Origin: Clostridiales bacterium
Lineage (GTDB): Bacteria > Bacillota > Clostridia > Oscillospirales > Oscillospiraceae
Assembly: GCA_004556965.1 (NCBI GenBank)
Contig: SFFE01000007.1
Location: 53,301-117,300 of the forward strand
Reading direction: 5' to 3'
Length of the DNA stretch: 64,000 bases
A model generated the notes under the pieces. The model saw nothing but the letters and a program-made list of their open reading frames with translations. It was not told the DNA's origin and made no database searches. The position numbers were made by a program, and so were the translations under genes. Positions 61,107 to 64,000 of the stretch are shown in pieces (positions within the stretch are counted from its first letter, which is position 1; each line of letters starts with the position of its first letter).

Positions 61107-61853
61107 TTATTCCGGCTCTACTCGCTTGGCCACGACGACGAACCGGCCGTCCGTGGTCTGGTATGCGCAGGTGGAGAGCGTCAGCAGCTTGTCGCCGGGT
61201 GTGAGCGTCACACCGGTGTCGTAGCATCGGTTCTGATCGATGAACGCGGCGTATTCCGCGAACTGCGCTGCGTCGTCTGCGCCGGTGTAGTCGTAATAGC
61301 GGAAACCCGGCTCGTTCTCGCCGAGGATGCGGGTGTAGAACGCCGCGACGACCTCGTAGCGCTGCTCGGCATAGATCGTGTCGAACCGGATGTACCGGTG
61401 CTCGCGCCAGAAAGACTCGTCCTGATAGTCCACCAGCGCGCCGAACATGCTGCCGTCCTTCATATGGTGGCCGTAGATGATGACGTTGTCGGACGTCTGC
61501 ACGTCGCACGCCTCGGCGACATACAGCGTGCCGCGGTAGGAGTGCTCGCCATAGAAATTGGTGTGCAGATATTTTTCGGGCGTGTTCGGCGCGTACATGA
61601 CGACGTTGTCGATGGTCGTGCCGTCGATCTTCAGCCAGCCGATGGTTTCGGGATTTTCAGCCACCAGCGCCTGATATTGCTCCAGCACCGCGCTGTCTGC
61701 GGCCTGCGTGCGCGTGTCCAGCAGCGCCGCGACGCGTTCCATGACGCTCCAGTCGTGCCGGTCGTCAATATAATACCAGAGCAGTCCGGCGACGCACGCA
61801 AGAAACACGACTGCGCTGACGATTCGGACGGCGATTTTGAGTTTGTGCTTCAT
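61107..61853 (-). CDS. srtB: class B sortase
   Basis: 248 residues. One N-terminal membrane anchor (about 8-27), then the sortase domain with catalytic His129 (IIYGHHMKDGSMF), Cys229 (LSTC) and Arg237 (GRFVVVAKR). YDEQ-type class B helix insert (FWREHRYIRFDTIYAEQRYEVVAAF) is present. It should attach proteins with (S/N)PxTG signals to the cell wall. A protein ending in SPKTG is encoded just upstream (61936-62907), making an enzyme-substrate pair. Ribosome binding site AGGTGATC. Confidence 0.92.
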   Translation of the reverse strand: MKHKLKIAVRIVSAVVFLACVAGLLWYYIDDRHDWSVMERVAALLDTRTQAADSAVLEQYQALVAENPETIGWLKIDGTTIDNVVMYAPNTPEKYLHTNFYGEHSYRGTLYVAEACDVQTSDNVIIYGHHMKDGSMFGALVDYQDESFWREHRYIRFDTIYAEQRYEVVAAFYTRILGENEPGFRYYDYTGADDAAQFAEYAAFIDQNRCYDTGVTLTPGDKLLTLSTCAYQTTDGRFVVVAKRVEPE

Positions 61854-61874
61854 GGGAGATCACCTGATAAAGAA

Positions 61875-61902
61875 GTGGGCAGCACTGACAGGTGCTGCCC
61901 AC
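61875..61902 (-). terminator. hairpin between the surface protein and sortase genes
   Basis: Perfect 11-bp stem GTGGGCAGCAC/GTGCTGCCCAC followed on the minus strand by TTCTTTAT; partial terminator that still allows srtB expression. Confidence 0.6.
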
Positions 61903-61935
61903 ATTGTATCTTGTTCCTTCGTGGAACGTCAACTG

Positions 61936-62907
61936 TCAGTTGGCGCCCTTTTTGCGCTTGATGTACGTCACCGCGAACACGATCGCGCACAGCAGAGCCA
62001 GCGCTGCAAGCACGCCAATCGCGCGGGTGTCGCCGGTCTTGGGCGAGGTGCTGCCGGTGCTGCTGTCACTGCCGCCGGGGGTGCTGCTGGGAGTGTCCTG
62101 CTGAGATCCGCCATTGGGGTCGTTCGAATCCGACCCGCCGTTGGGATCGTCGGGGCTGGTGCCGCCGCCGGGATTGCTGGGGTCGTTGCCGCCGCCGTTA
62201 CCGCCATTGCCGCCGGTGCCGCCGCCGGGATTGCTGGGGTCGTTGCCGCCGCTGTTACCGCCATTGCCGCCGCTACCGCTGCCGGGGTCGCTGGGATCGG
62301 TGCCGCCACCGCTGCCGCCATTGCCGCCGCTACCGCTGCCGGGGACGCTGGGATCGGTGCCGCCACCGCTGCCGCCATTGCCGGGGTCGCTGGGGTCGAT
62401 GCCGCCGCTGCTGCCGTTATCACCGCCCGTGCCGCCGTTATCACCGCTGCTGTCATCCAGCTCGCTGAGTGCGACATGGACGTTCACGTAGTGCAGACCG
62501 AAGTTCGTGGCAAACACCTGCACGGTATTCGTGCCCGTCACGCGGAACACATCGCCATGCGTGGTCACGCCGCCGACGCCCTGCAGCCAGTTTTCCTGCA
62601 CATCCGCATCCAGCGTCCAATGCTCTGCCGTGTGATCCACGACCGTGATCGTGACCGGCGTCCACGCAGCGATCTCCACACCGGGATAATACACCTTTGT
62701 GTGCGGGCCGAGCGCATCCGTGTATGAGACATAGAACGTCGCGTCGCAGTCCAGATCACCGGTCACGGTGAGGTAGAGGCGGGTGCTTACGCCCGCAACG
62801 TCGCCGGCGTGAGCCGGGGCGCTGAGCGCACAGAACAGCAACGCCGCCATAAACAAAAACAGGAGCGGCAACGCCAGTTTCTTTTGAAGCTTCGATGTAA
62901 AATTCAT
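61936..62907 (-). CDS. SPKTG-anchored cell-surface protein with Gly/Asp/Pro-rich stalk
   Basis: 323 residues. Signal peptide (about 1-34, ending APAHA/GD), one folded domain (about 35-150, beta-rich), then a repetitive Gly/Asn/Ser/Asp/Pro stalk (about 152-285) of units such as GGGTDPSDPGSGSGGNGG, and a sorting signal: SPKTG (about 288-292), hydrophobic helix, KRKKGAN tail. SPKTG fits clostridial sortase B recognition. GGAGG precedes the ATG at 62907; the frame above lies in a structured leader. Ligand of the folded domain unknown. Confidence 0.88.
   Translation of the reverse strand: MNFTSKLQKKLALPLLFLFMAALLFCALSAPAHAGDVAGVSTRLYLTVTGDLDCDATFYVSYTDALGPHTKVYYPGVEIAAWTPVTITVVDHTAEHWTLDADVQENWLQGVGGVTTHGDVFRVTGTNTVQVFATNFGLHYVNVHVALSELDDSSGDNGGTGGDNGSSGGIDPSDPGNGGSGGGTDPSVPGSGSGGNGGSGGGTDPSDPGSGSGGNGGNSGGNDPSNPGGGTGGNGGNGGGNDPSNPGGGTSPDDPNGGSDSNDPNGGSQQDTPSSTPGGSDSSTGSTSPKTGDTRAIGVLAALALLCAIVFAVTYIKRKKGAN
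62110..62450 (-). repeat. low-complexity tandem repeats coding the surface-protein stalk
   Basis: Imperfect GC-rich repeats of about 54-60 bases (GCCGCCATTGCCGCC, CTGGGGTCG units) encode the Gly/Asp/Pro stalk; likely variable in copy number between strains. Confidence 0.75.
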
Positions 62908-62964
62908 GGAAAACCTCCGTCCCCCGGCGCCGGGATGCCAGGCGTCTGAAATCAGCTCTCGCTG

Positions 62965-63053
62965 TGACAAGCAAGCCTGATTCGGAAACAGGACGCTGCG
63001 CGCCCCCTGTACGGGCGATCCGCAGAGGGTTCCGAAAAACAAGCGGCTTGTCA
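62965..63053 (-). promoter_or_regulatory. nested hairpin in the surface-protein leader
   Basis: Four helices nest perfectly: TGACAAGC (62965-62972) with GCTTGTCA (63046-63053); TTCGGAA (62981-62987) with TTCCGAA (63030-63036); CTGCG (62996-63000) with CGCAG (63021-63025); CGCCC (63001-63005) with GGGCG (63013-63017). It lies 58 bases upstream of the start codon and has no reading frame with a site. A structured 5' UTR; no known class recognised. Confidence 0.5.
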
Positions 63054-63144
63054 ATCAAATTCTCTCAATATAGTAATGTTTGAGAGGTCCTTTCTATTGC
63101 AAGAAAGGCCGCGGCGGCGAAAGTTTTTGTGTGGAAAAAGGGAA

Positions 63145-63166
63145 GACCGCCCCGATCGGGGCGGTC
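63145..63166 (-). terminator. terminator at the end of the lipoprotein gene
   Basis: Perfect 11-bp palindrome GACCGCCCCGA/TCGGGGCGGTC overlapping the stop codon, with CCCTTTTTCC a little downstream on the minus strand. Confidence 0.6.
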
Positions 63167-63722
63167 ACAGCCGGGTGGAGGATTCACACGAAAAGTTGGG
63201 GAAAAAGTCCTGAACGGAAGCGGCAGCGCCGCATTCCGCCAGCATTTCCTGCATGGCGCGCAGCAGCAAGGGCGTGAACTGCTCGAACAGCTCGCGCGCC
63301 TGTGCCGCCGGGTAATCGCCGTGCTCATCCACCGTGATGCTGCCGGCTTTCGGATAGGCGCGCGCGTCGATGCGGCCGGTGAGACGGAGCGGTTCGTCTC
63401 CGCCGGTCACGGTGTAGGAGCAGGGACAGTCGCCGTTGGGCGCGTCGAGCAGAATTTCAAACGAGTGACACAGCGCGCCCGCGTTCATCTGCAGCGAGCT
63501 ACGCACACCGTTTTCGCGCGGCGCGGCGATGGTAAATACGAATGCGCCTTTTTGCTGCTGCAGGCAGTACGTGCCGTCGCCCGAGGGGGTGCCATACGCC
63601 GTCACCGCGTTCCGGACGGCGGCCAGCGGCGTTTGCCCGGCCGGCCTTGGCCGCACATGCGGCGCGCATCCGCTCAGCAGCACCGCCGCTACCAGCAGCA
63701 GCGCGGCAATCGCTCGTTTCAT
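63165..63722 (-). CDS. lipoprotein of unknown function
   Basis: 185 residues. Lipoprotein signal with lipobox LLSGC (Cys at residue 19), then an exported domain with three further cysteines (TYCLQQQ, ALCHSFE, GDCPCSY). No family recognised. The ATG at 63722 follows GGGGGCG; the upstream frame is not protein-like. First gene of the cell-envelope block with the surface protein and sortase. Confidence 0.78.
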   Translation of the reverse strand: MKRAIAALLLVAAVLLSGCAPHVRPRPAGQTPLAAVRNAVTAYGTPSGDGTYCLQQQKGAFVFTIAAPRENGVRSSLQMNAGALCHSFEILLDAPNGDCPCSYTVTGGDEPLRLTGRIDARAYPKAGSITVDEHGDYPAAQARELFEQFTPLLLRAMQEMLAECGAAASVQDFFPNFSCESSTRL

Positions 63723-64000
63723 TGGCGTCGCCCCCATTCGGATCGGTTTCTTTGCGCAGCAACGAAGGAGCGCCGGTGAAAATGGGATTTGACCGGTTCG
63801 CCCCGCAGGAAGAGTGTTCATCTCTGTGACGTTCCGGCGGCGCAAAAGTTCCCCTGCCGTTCGGCAGAATCGCGAAAAACCCCCCGCCCGGAGCAAGCTG
63901 CTGAACCGCACCAATTTGTGCGGACAGCACAAAAAGCCCCCCTATGCAGGGATATGAAATTTTAAGCAACATACTGGCACCGAAATTCCATCGGTGTCAG
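63723..64000. other. intergenic leader upstream of the lipoprotein gene
   Basis: No gene visible. A hairpin at 63974-64000 (CTGGCACCGA with TCGGTGTCAG) lies at the window edge and may end a gene beyond it. Several short GC hairpins (for example GCCG-TTC-GGC near 63860) suggest a long 5' UTR, but I see no known motif. Confidence 0.35.

Overview
The window is GC-rich bacterial chromosome (AT-rich only at promoters and one gene) from an anaerobic, low-GC-lineage but high-GC member of the Clostridia. An Oscillospirales-type gut anaerobe is my inference. The evidence is a complete rnfCDGEAB operon, HrcA/CIRCE heat-shock control, a long-form HPF, ECF vitamin transporters, a class B sortase with an SPKTG substrate, 2-hydroxyacyl-CoA dehydratase-type proteins, lysine and tetrahydrofolate riboswitches, and gram-positive style ribosome binding sites. 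I see no tRNA, rRNA, CRISPR array, transposase or prophage gene.

Layout. 1-840: the end of a secE-rpmG unit. 839-2860: an NhaC-family transporter behind a lysine riboswitch. 3059-10796: a nucleoside block, with a BMP-type ABC importer (two permeases, ATPase, lipoprotein), deoD, and divergent udk-tdk-vanZ. 10851-13825: a GH2 glycosidase and an MFS sugar-type transporter. 14154-19246: the Rnf complex. 19456-26863: a zinc-ribbon protein, the dgt-dnaG-rpoD macromolecular-synthesis operon, yigZ, a GNAT enzyme, hflX and rpmE. 27099-32210: hrcA-grpE-dnaK-dnaJ with CIRCE. 32260-37491: coaX with a probable pantothenate transporter, an unusual nadE, a small membrane protein and glyS. 37721-40445: an ECF sigma factor, its probable anti-sigma factor, an AT-rich secreted protein and a second exported protein. 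40567-46488: thioesterase, thpR, hpf, prmA, a PatB/MalY-type lyase and a Na/Pi transporter. 46762-48424: a folate pair (cyclodeaminase-like protein and FolT) with a THF riboswitch.

48778-56254 is a five-gene operon: AGPS-like flavoprotein, FGGY kinase, DUF1667 protein, and two FAD/NAD oxidoreductases of GlpB/GlpA type. It has a divergent TetR regulator and a palindromic operator just after the promoter. 56310-57240 carries a DUF134 protein and a NifX-like protein. 57295-60559 is a dehydratase-type pair with a structured, terminator-ending leader and a 59-residue membrane peptide. 60647-63722 holds a ribbon-helix-helix protein, a MITE-like element, sortase B, its likely substrate and a lipoprotein.

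How the parts fit. The nucleoside importer brings in nucleosides that DeoD, Udk and Tdk salvage. Rnf couples ferredoxin/NADH electron flow to ion pumping and would support the reductive CoA chemistry suggested by the dehydratase-type pair. PanT/CoaX and the FolT/THF riboswitch secure vitamins. The features most worth a second look are the THF riboswitch whose P4 arm is built from two 112-bp tandem repeats, a NadE whose glutaminase domain appears to have lost its catalytic triad, the DnaJ-like cysteine motif on an exported segment of the lysine-riboswitch transporter, the unclassified leader before the dehydratase-type pair, the AGPS/FGGY/GlpAB-like operon, and a three-copy interspersed repeat.
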